Counted from the stretch's first letter, positions 31,831-45,060 are shown. The stretch: DNA of 64,000 nucleotides from Platycnemis pennipes (GCA_933228895.1 OW121851.1:132293624-132357623), one strand, 5' to 3'. The notes: a model not told the origin generated them from the letters alone. Made by a program: numbers and translations.

Positions 31831-34530
31831 GAGCCTGGATGTGTTTCCTTACCATTTAATGTCCGTCGTCCCTAATTTTATTGCGCTAATGGTCGGGTGG
31901 TTTCTTAGCCGATGGTGCGGGGTAGTTATTATGTTTTTTTTTTGCTTTGCCAAGTTTATTAACCCGAAGTGAAGAGAATAAAAAAAGGTGTAGGGTCTCG
32001 TTGCCTTTCATTTATTTTCGTATCTTGGGCGGTGGTGGGTGGCGAATGGAAATTTTCTGCTCGCGATTGCCATAACTACGTTTCTCAAGGTTGTAATTTG
32101 GTAGAAGGCTGATAGGGCTTGAATTTTCGCAGGAGACAATAAATCTGCCCCGCTCACAACCGATATTGACTTTCAACGGGGCAAGAGGTGCAAAAGTATA
32201 ATCATTATATTGAGAGAAATGATTTTGGAACACGCCAAGCGTATTGCGATGACCGACCCTAAAAAAGTTGTTTTTGTCTTCTTGTCCCGTAGAGAGGATT
32301 GGCGTAAGCAAGTTGTGAATTCATTTTATTAATGTTTGGCATCAAAGGCCTGGTTGAATGTATTGTGCTCTTTTGTGCTCTTTTAAACATGTTGCCAAGT
32401 CCCAAATTTCGGGAAATATTGATGAATCGTAACAGTTTCGTCGATATTTACCGTATGTGCAGTTTTAAGTTAAACATGGAAGATTAATGTCTTCTAGTTA
32501 TAGATTTAAAACTATGTTTTGCATGTCATTTTGCTTTACGTCTCTTGGGACTACTATAAATGTTGTTCATTAAATTTTAACTGTAAACTGCCACACTGTC
32601 CAGCTTTGATGACTCGAGATCGAATTTGAGATGTTGTTTTGCATTTTGAGTTCTTTGGTATTGTTATATCCCCTCGTTCTGCCCTAATTGTGGCCAGATT
32701 AAGGCGTAACCGATATTAAAGTTTTCTCTTGCCATGAAAATAATCTAGTATTTAAAGCACCATTCGAATATTCTTTCCTGACCCAATGTGATTTTAAATA
32801 ATCCGATCCAATTTTTCTCTGCGCGTCAACTATATGAGTTGATAAAATAGAATGGCAGGTTGAAAGGTAAACTGCAGAAAGGTTATGGTAGTTGAGGATT
32901 GATGAAATGTATTTATTGTTACTGGTATTGTTTTAGGTGTCGAAATTGAAATCATAAGTTCATAAACATGCTTATAGGTGCTTAGAGAAGCCATATTGAA
33001 AACCTTTCAGGGCCTAATAAAGCTAGGGTTATACCATGTGCATCTTACTGAAAGGTGGTGTGACAAATGCTTTTGACTATGTAGCTCCAATACGTCCAAG
33101 ACTTCTTCTCCAATGCTTAGTGTAGCTAACGTGTGTTATTTAAGGCGATCCGCTTACTATTTCGTACTTTTTATTCCAATATTGGGTTTGATTGTTGAAA
33201 ATTGTCAGTTTTGCACCTCTATCAAATTACTTTACTTATCCCTGTTTCAATTCATTGAATTACAAAAATGATTTGGATATTTCTGTCTAGAATTTTCAAC
33301 CATCCGCTTCTTAAACTGGAAAATCAATACTTTCAATGCTCCTGGTTTTTTTAAATCTCTTCGGAAGTCCTAAATTACCATGAATATTACCGAAGAAAAC
33401 TGTTTCATTCACAATTCAATTGTCACTCATATAATAGCTTATCCATTCATCGTCATAAATTAGAACTCTATATATTCTACTGACAACTCTGTTTTGCGGC
33501 TGGCTCATTATTTCAGCGGTCTTCGCCGCGAACATTGGGTTGACGTGACAAATATCTGCAGGTACTCTGACGCCAATTTTATTAAGTGAAAGGAACTTTT
33601 AACGTTTATGGTTTCAATTATGACTATTCGTCACCCCTCGCAGATTAGGCTATGCGTGCAAGGAAAACAGTGCGGGTGAGAACTGTCGTTTCATCCATAT
33701 TTTGGTGAATATTCATGGAAAATCAGATAGCATTACTTCCTGAACTCCGGAAAGTTGTAATAAAGTTGTAAAATTGTTAATTATTGCCCATTTCTTTACT
33801 CCGGCAATTTCAAGTCGGAACATACTGTAAAGTTATGGTGACACCGAAATTTTATCATTGTTTTTAATCTCAACTGTATTAAAACTGGAAAGAATTGCCT
33901 TTGAAACATGTATCTGTTAATGTACGCGGGTAAATTTGTCTGAAACCTGTCCTAGGAAAAATTTTGCCGACCGAGAAAAAAAGGCGATTCGCAGACGTCA
34001 GAATTATTGCTCATTATTTTCTAAACATTATATCCTTTACGCGGCTAGCTTGCGAGCTTTCAATTAAATAATTTCTTTGACTTTACTTCAAAATTTTCAA
34101 ATATCAATACCGTACATTGCATTGCAATATTACGACCCAGGGTTTATATATCATGTGTTTTATCGGATCGCTCACAAGAATAGCTTTCCCATGTGTCTTT
34201 CTTTTTGTTGGCCCTCAGTTGAACTTAAGTTAACACAGCCTGAGCACATAGTATAATACTCGTTTTATCTCTTTGTATGAGTTATGGGCAATAAAATAAA
34301 ACGTGCAATATTTATTTTCTTTTACTCAATCTCCATGAATGTGTACCTACTTTCTTGTGCCGCCCAATTGCAGTAAAGGAGTAAGGTAGTAGTGCTATGG
34401 CTCAGAAGAAAGGTCTTACAGGGAACGAAGATATTACGATTTCCAATTAAATTAATCACTCTTGTTAATCATTTAAGAATTCCAGTGAGCTCATTTCCCC
34501 GTAAGTGCCATTTTCCGATGATATAGTGCT
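31831..34530. other. AT-rich non-coding stretch
   Basis: Nearly free of frames over 60 codons apart from one at 32012-32311 (minus, unrecognised). No transposon or RNA gene seen. Confidence 0.5.
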
Positions 34531-34892
34531 TATATTAATGATTGATTTTCCTCTGTATGCAATAAAAAATTGAGGGGAACCAACCAAGTCTATTCCTTTG
34601 TTTCTCTAGTGGGAAACCTTGATGGTATGTAAAGGTGTCCAGCAATAAATTATTCCGGTGTTGAGTCGGGGGAGAATGAAAATGAAATTTATTAAGATGA
34701 AAATTACTTAATTATATTAATGATTGATTTTCCACTGTATGCAATAAAAAAATTGAGGGGAACCAACCAAGTCTATTCCTTTGTTTCTCTAGTGGGAAAC
34801 CTTGATGGTATGTAAAGGTGTACAGCAATAAATTATTCCGGTGTTGAGTCGGGGGAGAATGAAAATGAAAATTATTAAGATGAAAATTACGA
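34531..34892. repeat. 182-bp direct tandem duplication
   Basis: The unit starting TATATTAATGATTGATTTTC at 34531 repeats at 34713. The two copies differ by a few substitutions and an A-run length change, which indicates a fairly recent duplication. The second copy ends at about 34890. It has no coding content. Confidence 0.9.
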
Positions 34893-35289
34893 CAACGGCT
34901 TCATAAACATGGTTTGAAGTTCAAGAGTACATTCAACTTATGATGGACATGAGAGGACGGAAGGAGGGAATCAGGGTTTTTTTGAGGATCTTTACGCTGA
35001 GGAAATGTCCCCAAAAAATCTGTGAGTGAGCTGTTCATTCACCAGCAGTCTTGCTTTTTCCCTGTTATATTCCTGAAAGCTCAAATCCGACAAAATACTC
35101 CGATCGTCATCATGCGAAGTGTGCATTAGTAGTTGCACGGTTGGCCTTAAAGTCCATCGTCACGCTTTCCGTGATACCCTTCCCAAAGGGAGAGACTCTT
35201 AAGTGTCGTTTCCTTTCCCTCTCTCGATATCACTAATATTTAAATCCCATAGTCGTGAACAATCTTTGATAATTCTTTGAGCTGTCTCT
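34893..35289. other. Non-coding stretch
   Basis: Nothing recognised. Confidence 0.4.
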
Positions 35290-36200
35290 GAACAGTGGTG
35301 AATCTTTCCTTTCCCAAGCAAAGCATGCATTTCGCCTCTCTTCCTCATCCAAACTCCCTTTCTCCTCCTTTACTGCTCCCTACCCACCCTTCCGGCCGCA
35401 CTTCTTTTCAGAAACCCCACACGAACGCTTTCCTTTATTCATACCATCTCTCGTTTCGGAGCCAAATGCTGTTCCTTTTGAATCCTTGCCTCGCCCTCCC
35501 CCTCCCCGCCCTTCCCTTCCTGCCCCCTCTCTCCCCTCCCTCTCATCCTGGCCCGGGCCACTTTTCACTTCCACGATACCATTCTTTTCCATTGCCCCGC
35601 CCCCTCTCCCTCTGTTTAGCGTCCATCTCACCCCCTCACACCCGCCCACTGCCCTCCCCTTACCCCTCCCATTCCTCCCAATATTTTTTGTTCTCCACCA
35701 ATCCCGTCCATCCCCTTGATGCGCCCACGCCCTTCCCCTCCCCTCTGGATACCTCAGGAAAAATCGTCCCAATGAAAGACTGTCCCCCCTTGTTGTTTCG
35801 CCCTTTGCTTCGCTTTTGAAAGGGGTCGGCCGCTCCCTATTTCTTGCCCGTTCCCACCGTTCCAGAACTTTCGGAACGATACGGCTTTTTTGGAGTCGGG
35901 CGGCATGATTTTCGTCAAGTATTTCCAAACAAAACAAGGTCGCAAAGAGTTCGGCGTGCATGTGCCCAGGAAATTTGTCAGCGCCACCCCCTCCACCCCC
36001 CCCCCCCCGGCCCCCCCCGCCCCCCCCGTCCTCCTTCGCTTTCTCTCTCTCTCTCGAAATGGTGGGGCATTGGGGTCGACGGGCCCCCTTGCCAACGCCC
36101 CCGCCTTCCGGTCTGTCTGACGATGCCATTTCCGCCTCCCACGGAATGAAACCACGGGTCACAGAGGCACTTTTCCCGCAACTCACTCGGACTCATGGGT
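35290..36200. other. GC-rich block with extreme C/T bias
   Basis: The + strand is dominated by C/T from 35330 to 35740, with poly-C tracts near 35997-36008. Frames up to 268 codons (35380-36186, minus) translate to Gly/Arg or Pro/Ser low complexity and are not credible genes. The tract could adopt triplex or G-quadruplex structure on the minus strand. Confidence 0.55.
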
Positions 36201-36223
36201 TGAACCGCATCTTAAATGCAATT

Positions 36224-36846
36224 TTAATCTACATCTACGTAATACCCTGCGAGCCACAACTAGGGTGTGTGGCAGGGGGTGAAGATCACCAAACATGCAC
36301 TTATGGCATGCAACTAAGACATTTAATGGAGACATGCTAGATAATAGGGTCACATGCGGCTAGATGGTTAACAACTGCGAAATAAGAAAGGGATTATTGG
36401 TTGTTATTACATGCATCATCCACTACAGACTACTCTGACAATATTTCACCTGCCTATCCTTTTGCTACGTTGCCTATTGTCCTCTCTTATGGTACGCGGG
36501 AAAAATGAATTTGAAATAAAAATGAATGAAAATGAATGAAAAACATTTTAAATCGGCACGACAATCCATCTCTCTAATCTTGTTAATCTGATTATACCTA
36601 GCATGATACGCACGGGTTCTTAATACGTATCTAACGTCATTTGTGAACAAATGTTTCAGATTTTCTTAAAAGGTTTAACCTAAATTTTAACTTCCGTTCT
36701 GATAGTAATTCCTATCCTATTTCTTCTATTAAACTTGTTAAACTTATACAATTATCATAACGCCCTTTAAAAAATCTCTAGCGGATCTCCTTTGCACACG
36801 CTCTAATTCCTCTATTATACCTTCCTCGTACGGATCCCGTATACTA
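36224..36846 (-). mobile_element. LINE family 1, 5'-truncated old copy
   Basis: Read on the minus strand, it starts with codons for VYGIRT and an LERVQRRS-like stretch, the C-terminal end of a non-LTR reverse transcriptase. It finishes with CACACACCCTAG...GCTCGCAGGGTATTACGTAGATGTAGAT, the same 3' tail as the copies at 40.6, 45.1 and 59.6 kb. Many stops and indels show that it is old. It is the only minus-strand member of the five. Confidence 0.75.
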
Positions 36847-36964
36847 GCGACTAGCTATATTACCCATCAAGTAAGTATGTTTTGAATATCGATGAATAAT
36901 CCATTCTGATCTTTTTGGAGAGCATTGTATTATAAAACATTAAAATTGTAGGTGTATGCGTCGT

Positions 36965-37010
36965 GCCCCTCGAGATAAATATTAAAGATTTAATATTTAT
37001 CTTGAGGGGC
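36965..37010. repeat. 46-bp hairpin with 22-bp arms
   Basis: The arms 36965-36986 and 36989-37010 are inverted with one mismatch and a 2-base loop (GA). The outer ends are GCCCCTC and GAGGGGC. It could be a minimal foldback element or a fold-forming site. Confidence 0.85.
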
Positions 37011-37073
37011 AAGTAAAATAAATAAGGAAAAGTAAAATAAATTAATTAAAGCTTAATCGTAACTGTATAGTGA

Positions 37074-37230
37074 TCATCATCATAAGGCAACAATCCTGAG
37101 ATTGGTTTGACACAGCTCTCCGCTGAATTCTTCTTTCGACTAACCTCTTCATATTTACGTATTTATTCACTTTCACCTCCTTCATCACTCGTACTTTATA
37201 TCTTATACGAGGACTTTCTTTTCCTCTGTC
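37074..37230 (-). mobile_element. LINE family 2 tail, reverse transcriptase C-terminus
   Basis: On the minus strand it translates to VMKEVKVNKYVNMKRL, then SNQSQDCCLMMM. This is the end of an insect LINE reverse transcriptase (pattern MEDVKEKKYVDMKRLAE...ASNQSQD), followed by CATCAT-type tail bases. It aligns with 55547-55700 in the same orientation. The copy is truncated and mutated. Confidence 0.65.
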
Positions 37231-39980
37231 ATAACTCCCTCGGAAAATCAGGTAATACATGCTTGCTAAAAAAATCAACCAGGCCACCTGACAAAAGAGT
37301 ACAATTATTCTGTAGGTGTATGAAAAACGAGTTACGTTGCTAAAATACAAATTCATAGAAGAAGCTTTGAAGGTCACGAGAGGTTTTTCCAAAGGCTGAT
37401 TTTCATCATTTAAGGTAGGCATCCATCCCTGTCATTGCTGGGAGAGCTATTCACTTTTGCGTTTAGCGTGAGTGATTGAACAACTTTTAGAATAGCATGG
37501 GTCGCAGCCCCAAATACGGCCTGCTATGCATGGCTCACCGCACTTGTTTGCAGAAGTCTCCCGACTATGTGAAGGAACTCCGCCTCACAATTCGATGTCG
37601 ATCATGGACCCATTGTGTGTGGACGCTGCTTTCGACGCCCTGATCCTCCATGCATGGCTCCGCGGTTCTCTTCGGTTCTTCCACCGACGGGACACTGTAA
37701 TCCGCCTGCTCTATTTCTCCCTAACTCCCAGCCCCATCTTGGGCATCTTTCCCTTCCGTCTTCCTCTTTCCCTCTTTCCTCTTTCGCGACAATCATTCGC
37801 CCTCTTTTTTCCCTCTCATTGATTCCGTCTCTTTTTCTCCTGAATTCCTCCACCTCCCTCTCCCCCCCCGCCCCGGTTTTCTATTCTTCTAAATCGGTTC
37901 CATGGTGAGGACGATAATTTGTCCGACGAAATTGGGCCTCTCATACCCTAAAGAACTGACCTGAGATGTTTGCCAATTTGAGCTCATTGTCAGATCTTTG
38001 CTAACGCTTTCCATTTCTATCCTGACAGATTAGATATTTTTTCAGTATTTATAAACGTGAAACAAAAAGAGCGGTTATAGCTAATGCAATATATTAAGCC
38101 TACATAAACACTTCAAAGTGTTATATCTAGTGTATACGGGGTGTACCTACATTGAAAACGAAAAAAAAGGTTTTACTGCCTGCATTCACAATTATTTTCT
38201 TCCTTATTCGTTTTTTTAGTAGACGTTTGTTCTTTGATGGTTGTATCAAAATAGATCTAGTAGTATTAGTAATCAACATATTTAATTAATAGATGTGTTC
38301 TTAGATTTCAAATGGCTTTCTCTCAGAAATATAGTAACTGCCTTTTCACATGTTTTTCATTCAGACCCCTAAGCATACTCAAAATCAATAATTTTCACAC
38401 GCCTATAACTTGCTATAGACTATAGACAGCAAATGGACTCTCTTAAGTCACCACAAATTTGATTTGTATAGCTAAGAGAGAAGAAGAAAATAGTAATCAC
38501 TCATGAAAATACTGTAGAGACTCAGAATAAAAGGACCGATGAAAATTATAAAATGATAGTATTGCAAAAGAGATGTAATTGAAATAGGAAGATGTTTGTA
38601 TTCTCGGATAAATACTATTATTTGTATTGCGATATAGTACTAGATATTTTGTGAAATTCAAAAGTCAAAAATAAGTTGTATTTAGAAGATATAAAGTCTA
38701 ATTCTTTGTTGTCACCAAAGACTAATGAGCGTCGGACGTGTTGAGAGCGTTTCTAAAATTTGATTTTTACATTTAATGGTAAATTTAATTTATGATTTTT
38801 GTGTGTTTTTTGTCGGCTGGAATCTCCTTGACCTGCACCCATCGGGAATTGGGTGAGTGTAATAACCAGCTTCCCACGCCTATGTATGAATCCTGGCCAG
38901 TAACTGACAGTACTTTTACAGCGGTGTGCAAGTTAATACTTGGGTACCTATTGTATTAAGATTAATTTCGGTGCTTTGTCCTTCCGAATAGACGTTATAC
39001 CACGGACGTCTTGGGGCATTTTTTTTAAGTTTGGACTAATGTCGACGTCGAGTTGCTTCTCCGCTCTTCCTCCTCTGTCCCAAAATAGTGCTAACACGGC
39101 GGAGTCATGGTTTCGCAAAAGGATTACACTGTCGGTTTCTTCCTCAAATAACTACTGTTGTAACACCTTTCTGGAATTGGCTTGCCGCGTGCTGTGCTGG
39201 ATTTGATGCAAGCGTAAATACCATCTCTAGGAATTGTTTAAGGAGGTTGATCCGAAAAAAGAAAGTCTTGTCATTTTTTTTTATATTTTAAGCACTTATA
39301 GAACTAAAGTTCCTCTATCTAATAAAGTAAAGATAATTATACCAACCCGCACTCCTTTTTGCACAAATTGCATTTGAAATTACATACGATTAACGGCGAG
39401 AATGGCCATCACATGGGAATATAACGTTTAAAAATACCATAATGACATGTCATTTTTGCAAAAAACTGATATTTTATGCGTAATTTCACAAGGAATAAAA
39501 TGATACGAAAAAAAGGTATCAACCTACCGTATTTTTCGCTAAATCCGCCAATTTCTGCGCTTATAGCAGACGAAATGTCTGAAAGTAGACTTCAAGCGGC
39601 GCTGCGGTCGCTCTAGCCAGAATGTATGGCGTATGAATAATATCATTACCGATGAGGTATTAAAGAATATTTCAGAAAATTATTATAACATAACGTTTGA
39701 TAGGAATATTCTGGTGTTATACATTAGTAAAATCATTGAGTACGTGAATTTATTTCTGTAACGTAAATGCTGAACTGACTCCATCGTCGAACTGATTAAA
39801 ATTATCATAAAAAATAAATCCTTCGACTTTCCATCGTATTTCTTGTGATAGTTATTACTTTCAATAGCTTAGGTAATTTTCTTTGTGAAGTAAGGATCAC
39901 TTAGCAGGCATATACTCTTACTTAAATTAATAAGGTTCCTTAGACAACTTGACTCAGGCAATCGCGATCCAACCTCCTTA
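37231..39980. other. Non-coding stretch with a GC-rich patch at 37500-37910
   Basis: The patch is pyrimidine-biased, including a C-run at about 37861-37868, and carries 80-98 codon frames with no domain. The remainder is AT-rich. No further transposon parts were recognised. Confidence 0.4.
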
Positions 39981-40585
39981 ATACTATTGATGACGACGCT
40001 AGGGGTAAGAAAAAATAGTCTCAGGAAGGATGACCTTATGGGTGCAACCCCTGCAAGTTCCTTCTCTTCTTCAGCCGTCAACCCTCCCTCATTTCCTGCC
40101 GCGCCCCTTTCTCCCGTCATCCCCGACGCATCCGCCCTTTCCAATTGGTCCTTCCCATTCCCCTCCCTCCCTTCTTCCCCCTCCACTTCCACCCCACTCC
40201 GCACACACCCTTCAGCAGGGAGACCTTCTCTTGGGCTTCGGTGCGAAATCGTTTTACGGTCACCACGTGACCGGGAGAGTATGTGCATCCCGGATAACTC
40301 GGAAAATGAAATCACGGCCTCGCGGGCATTCTGTTTTTCGTTCCCCATCATCGTTCGTTCGGAGTTCTTCTCATCGCGAGACCGCCATGATTCACATTTC
40401 AACGCAGTTTTTCCGCCCCACACATGGTCAGCGCGCTCGGCTTTTCATGGCAGCGGTCCACACTTCGCAATGTGAATGCAAATTCCCTTGGCGCGGGAGG
40501 GAGGTAATCTTTTCTTCTTCTTGCTTAATATATTGGCGGCCAGATGAGGGAGTAATCCAGAGGGTACTTGAGTCGGTCCATTGTA
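39981..40585. other. GC-rich, pyrimidine-biased block
   Basis: C/T runs occur at 40070-40210. Overlapping frames up to 191 codons on both strands have Pro/Ser-rich or Gly/Arg-rich translations without domains. A purine-strand gene cannot be excluded but is not supported. Confidence 0.4.
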
Positions 40586-40795
40586 TGTATCCAATACGAG
40601 TGTAGCAATGGATAACATTGGTAGCTGCATGTTGGTATAAGGACTTGAAGCTAATCCAACTAACAGCATGTTTTTGCATGCTTGCTTTGCTATTTTTATC
40701 TTTTTTTAAATAGTGAACTTTAGAACGGTAAATCAATATTAATCTGCCACACACCTTTATGGTGGCTTGCAGGGTATTATGTAGATGTAGATGTA
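40586..40795 (+). mobile_element. LINE family 1, short 3' end
   Basis: It starts within the motif CCAATACGAGTGTAGCAATG shared with 45.5 and 59.9 kb, continues through AACTAACAGCATGTTTTTGCATG, and ends CACACACCTTTATGGTGGCTTGCAGGG...GTAGATGTAGATGTA. Relative to the other copies it lacks roughly 60 bp before CCACACACC. The similarity to the 45 and 59 kb copies is high, so it belongs to the same subfamily. Confidence 0.85.
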
Positions 40796-41605
40796 TGCGA
40801 GTATTTTGCAAAAGCAGTGCTCAAAATATATCACCCACAGAGAAATATTAATCGCCATCCTCAAAATATCATTCTGATGTTTTCACGTAACTTATTTGAT
40901 AAATCAAAGTTTGCATTAGATAAAATAAATAATCCTAATAGAACACACAACACAAAACAGTCATAAACAACAATATTTACGGAGGCTCATGCTCATGCAC
41001 TCCCAAGGTGAAGCTTCCTAAGCAGAAGGCGACATGTTTCTCGATCTTGATTGAGTTCCGTGAATGCATCTCAAATGATAAACCTGTGACCCCGTGGACG
41101 ACATCGGCTCCTCAGTGAACTACTCGACGTTCACGTATCCCTGCGTGGACTTCACGTTCTCACGGCAATTCAGACCATGTGTGCATTTGAGGTGAACATT
41201 CTTGAAACTGAACGGACGTTTAATCTGTTAAAACTTAAGATGAGGTGAGAAAATATTTTCAAAGCGACTTTAAATCTGCGCTAAGAATCTTTTTCAGCGT
41301 GACGTGGATTCTGCAATTTGACGTCCTGATATTCTAAGAACTTCGCTTCTTTGAAGCCATTTCCCTTGTCGTGCAGTAGATCTGCCGCTGAATTCTCTCG
41401 TATGCCGCTGCTTTGGTCAAAGGTCGTTAAATGAAAGGACTGGCTATTAATATTATGCTAAGGGAATATTGTTAAGCTATTTTAAACTATTGATTGCGTT
41501 TATTTGTGAATAATTATGTTACAAAACTTATGTTAGTTTCTGGAAATCTAGAATTGAATATAATGTGATACAACATGAAGTCGAGTTGACTTTAATGCCA
41601 TGCAT
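40796..41605. other. Non-coding stretch
   Basis: AT-rich; nothing recognised. Confidence 0.4.
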
Positions 41606-41710
41606 TGCGTCCGTAGTGTAGTCAGACCACTGGTGCGTAGAGGTCTGAGATCGATTACGTCGAGAAATTCGATACTCCGGTTCGATCTCTCCACATAATC
41701 GCGACGCTTA
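41606..41710 (+). mobile_element. tRNA-like SINE head
   Basis: CGTAGTGTAGTCAGACC (41611-41627) resembles box A and GGTTCGATCTC (41679-41689) matches box B closely. The spacing is somewhat longer than in a tRNA, and no cloverleaf with paired acceptor arms can be drawn. It is best read as the tRNA-related head of a SINE or a tRNA pseudogene. Its right boundary is not defined. Confidence 0.4.
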
Positions 41711-42420
41711 TTATCAAGAATTTCCACACCGTGCCGAATTCCAGCGAGCCGCCATGCTTCTTCCCAGCCAGACTCTTTTTTTTAACCAGGCGCTTCGCAC
41801 TCCTGACGCCACCGGCGGCGCCCCCTCCCCATATTCACTCCATTAATGAGAGTAAACGTTTCGCCCACTGCATGCCCAACCTTATGCCGGCAGGGACCCA
41901 CCCCGGCGCCTGTCGGAGCGCGCACCCACGCACAAAACCATTGGGTCCGCTCACTTGCATTCCCCCGACCTGTTTATTTCTCATCCATGCGCCCATTCCA
42001 TTCCCCTTCGCCGCATTGTTCTCATACCGTCACGTCCCCGCTGACCCGCCGCCGTGCCTTTTATTTATTTCGTACTTCCCCCCCTCCCTCTCTCTCTCTC
42101 CCTCATTCATTCTCTCCCTTTCTCTCTCTCTCTCCCTTCCCCGCATTCCTGGGTATTGCGCCCTGGTGTTTTTTCATTTCCTCATCCTAGTCCTTTCTCT
42201 GGCTTCTGGACCGCCTCTCTTGAATAGGCGTGAATGTCCACGTACAAGAGGCGGGCATAAAAATGCCTCCAAGATCGCACCAGAGAACAGGGTGAACATC
42301 ACGTTCAAGGGATCTTGTTTTTGCTCATCCTTGTCAACGACTAAAACACGAGTTTCGGCCCTGGAGGAGATGACGGAGAATCTTATAGTCCCAAGTGGAT
42401 AGTGAATCCAATATTTGAGA
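41711..42420. other. GC-rich block with CT microsatellite
   Basis: A long frame (41731-42402, 223 codons) spans a Pro/Ser/Leu-rich stretch and a CT-repeat tract at 42079-42140, whose repeat translation explains much of its length. No domain is recognised. Confidence 0.45.
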
Positions 42421-44070
42421 GAGCATTTAAGATGTGCTTCAAGCATGTCTGAATAAGTTACGTATCTGTCTACTACAATTCATTTAAGTATCTCGTCTTT
42501 CCTGCGGGAGGAAAGACATTTTAAAACTACACCTTCAGGACGAAATATGGTATAATTTTTATCCACGCCAGCCTGTCGCTTATATTATTTAAGATCCAAT
42601 CGAACGTAGTTACAGTATTTTCAAATTAGTCCTTTAGCCGCTAAAGTGGTTTTGTGATCCAATGCTTCCTTGTAGAAAGTTGACATGAAGGTTCATTTGT
42701 AGCCTACGACGACCCTGTGTGCATAAAAAAACCGACGGCCTTTTAGCCAGTTCTTGAGGTTTGATAATGCCTCTAATTCCAAGAAGTAGAGGTTTTGTGG
42801 CACCAAAGTCTAATGCACGTGCAAACGTGTTATGCATGAGTTTGTAAATTCTGAAATTGTGTTTCAAAAATGCCCCTTACAAGACGTAAACAAATTATTT
42901 TTGTCACAAATTCAATTCAGGTATTTTCTTTTTACTCGGATCATAAATATAATTTTTGATGGAAATATTCACCACCGGAACATAAAATGCGTAGTAGGAT
43001 ACGTAATTAGATAGGTATGGATATGATTAGGCTAGAAAACCAATTAAATACCAAGAATAACTGTCATTTCTAATTTTAAATGCAGCAGTGAAACAAAATG
43101 AGAGGCTGGAGCTAAATCATTAAGCTCTATTTTTCGACTTCAATTTTTTCAATCAACGGTGGGAGCTCCCAATAGGTCTCACAAAAACCTCAGGCAAAAA
43201 AGGGCATAGTTCCACATAAAGAGAACAGAGGAAGTTTATTTTAATGAAACGTATGCGTTATAGAGAGAATTCCTAGCTCAGGAATATCTCTGCTGAATTT
43301 GAGTTCAACTGTGTTGGAATCACTGTGAGCGAATGTTAGAGACCATCTAAAAAATGCATCCTGATATTTAACTTACACAAATACCAATACTGCTCTAAGA
43401 TATAAAATAGGCATCAAAATATGCCGGAATTTTTCCGGTGCGCATAAGATATGTAAGCGTGTCGTAAACATCATTGTTATATTATCAATTAGAATGGAAA
43501 TAAATGCGTATAAGTGTCCAAATTTTTCCCATCGGTTATCTTTTTGATTGCAGTATTTTGGAATTTTATTCCCTTTTCCAAAGAAATTAGGCCTCAACTT
43601 CCATGAAAAATGTGTGGCGCAGCTTATTTGGTCATAATGAAAATAAAGTTGACTGTCGTAAATACATTCACATCCAAGTATCGTGATGATATGTGATTGG
43701 AAGTTGGTATTAATAAATAAATTAAACGGATGATAAATACAAATGGCGAGCTCTTGCAGCTTACAAATACAAATAAATAATATATGTACTAAAGCCGTAA
43801 CCTGCTATGCCATTTAAATCAGGTTGGAGGATTGAAATGGGAAGAAAACAAAATGTGCAACCCTCACTTCTCAATCGTTGTTCTCTATCCAGGAGAAAAG
43901 GCCACCTAATAGGAGAGCACAGCATGTATTGGATGTCTGAATTATAGAACATATGAATGGTGTATACTAACTCCAACGGCAAGTCCATGACTCCATGCAT
44001 TTCAACTTGAAGTAAAATTTTAATAACGAGGAAGAGAAGACTGAAGGGGATAAGAAATTCTGCCAGTTAC
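42421..44070. other. AT-rich non-coding stretch
   Basis: Short frames only (up to 90 codons), none recognised. No RNA genes or transposon termini seen. Confidence 0.45.
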
Positions 44071-45060
44071 ATGGGTGGAAAATATTTCCGTTCCCTGCTC
44101 ACCACCTATTTGAAACGTAGGACATCGTTACCACTCGTTCTAAATGTGTTATTTTCTCTTTTTCCTCGTATATTTGGACCCACACGCCTTCCCAAACAGA
44201 TCTCACCCTATCCACCGCATTCTCGCCCGCGAAAAACATTGACGCCGCTGCGAACACTGAGGACCCCCCGCTGGAGTCTAGAATTTCGCGCCGGAAAGCG
44301 ACTCGGCAGCCTCTCAGTATATTTTCGACATGCCGTCAGCGTCGACCATTACGGGCGCATGGCGTCCCACACCCAAATGCGAGAGAACTTCCACGTACGA
44401 ATATGGGCGAGGGAGAGAGATGTTGGAGTGGCGCCTAGCAGGGGTGGCGCCCGGGGGGAGAGGGGGGTGGCGCCTAAATCTCCGAGGTGGGAGTGGAGTG
44501 AGTGGATGGGAGGCGAGATCGGTTGCCAGGGGGAGGCTCTCTGCGGGTCGTCGTGGGGCCCGGGGAACAGGGACCCTGGAAGCCCCGGGCCTTGTTCTTC
44601 ATTCGCGAATAACTTCATGCAAATTCGGTCGGGGAGAAGAGGAATATCCTTCCTTCTTCTTCAGCCTCCCGCCCGCACCGTTCCCAGGGCGAATCCCCGG
44701 CCTTTCAGCGGTCACATACTCCCACACGAGCTCACACGTCGGTCGCCCGAAATCCAACTCGCTCGGCCCCCACACCACCTCCCTCTTATTCTTCGCCGTC
44801 GCCGACTCGAGCTGAGTGGGTGCCGCATGTTCTCAAATTTGCCCGAGCGGAGGGCAAGTGTCGACGCATACGAGGCCGTCCGCGTGAATATCCTGTCTAT
44901 TCGCTTCTCTCCCGTGGTAGCTTTGACCCGCTCTCATGCTTCCGTCAGCAGCACTGGCGTCATAAGGCGGAGGCACCTCTGTCAGGACTTAATAATAGTC
45001 GGATAGCTGGGCAGCAGATCCACCGGAAGCACCTGCATTCTTAGAGTGCGCTGTAGGCCA
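44071..45060. other. GC-rich block with a 311-codon open frame
   Basis: The frame 44071-45006 (+) is open for 311 codons, longer than any other outside the BEL/Pao element. It is rich in Arg, Ser, Pro and Gly, overlaps competing frames of 89-161 codons, and contains no motif I recognise. The + strand is G-rich at about 44400-44560. A lineage-specific protein is possible; chance in CpG-containing DNA is more likely. Confidence 0.25.

Noticed and set aside
35380..36186. 268-codon minus-strand frame
   Set aside because: Gly/Arg homopolymer translation produced by a C/T-rich plus strand; no motif.
41611..41689. Functional tRNA gene
   Set aside because: Box-like motifs are spaced too far and no cloverleaf forms.
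41731..42402. 223-codon frame
   Set aside because: Much of its length is a translated CT microsatellite.
44071..45006. 311-codon open frame
   Set aside because: GC-rich DNA with competing long frames on both strands, Arg/Ser/Pro-rich translation and no domain; listed only as part of a GC-rich block.
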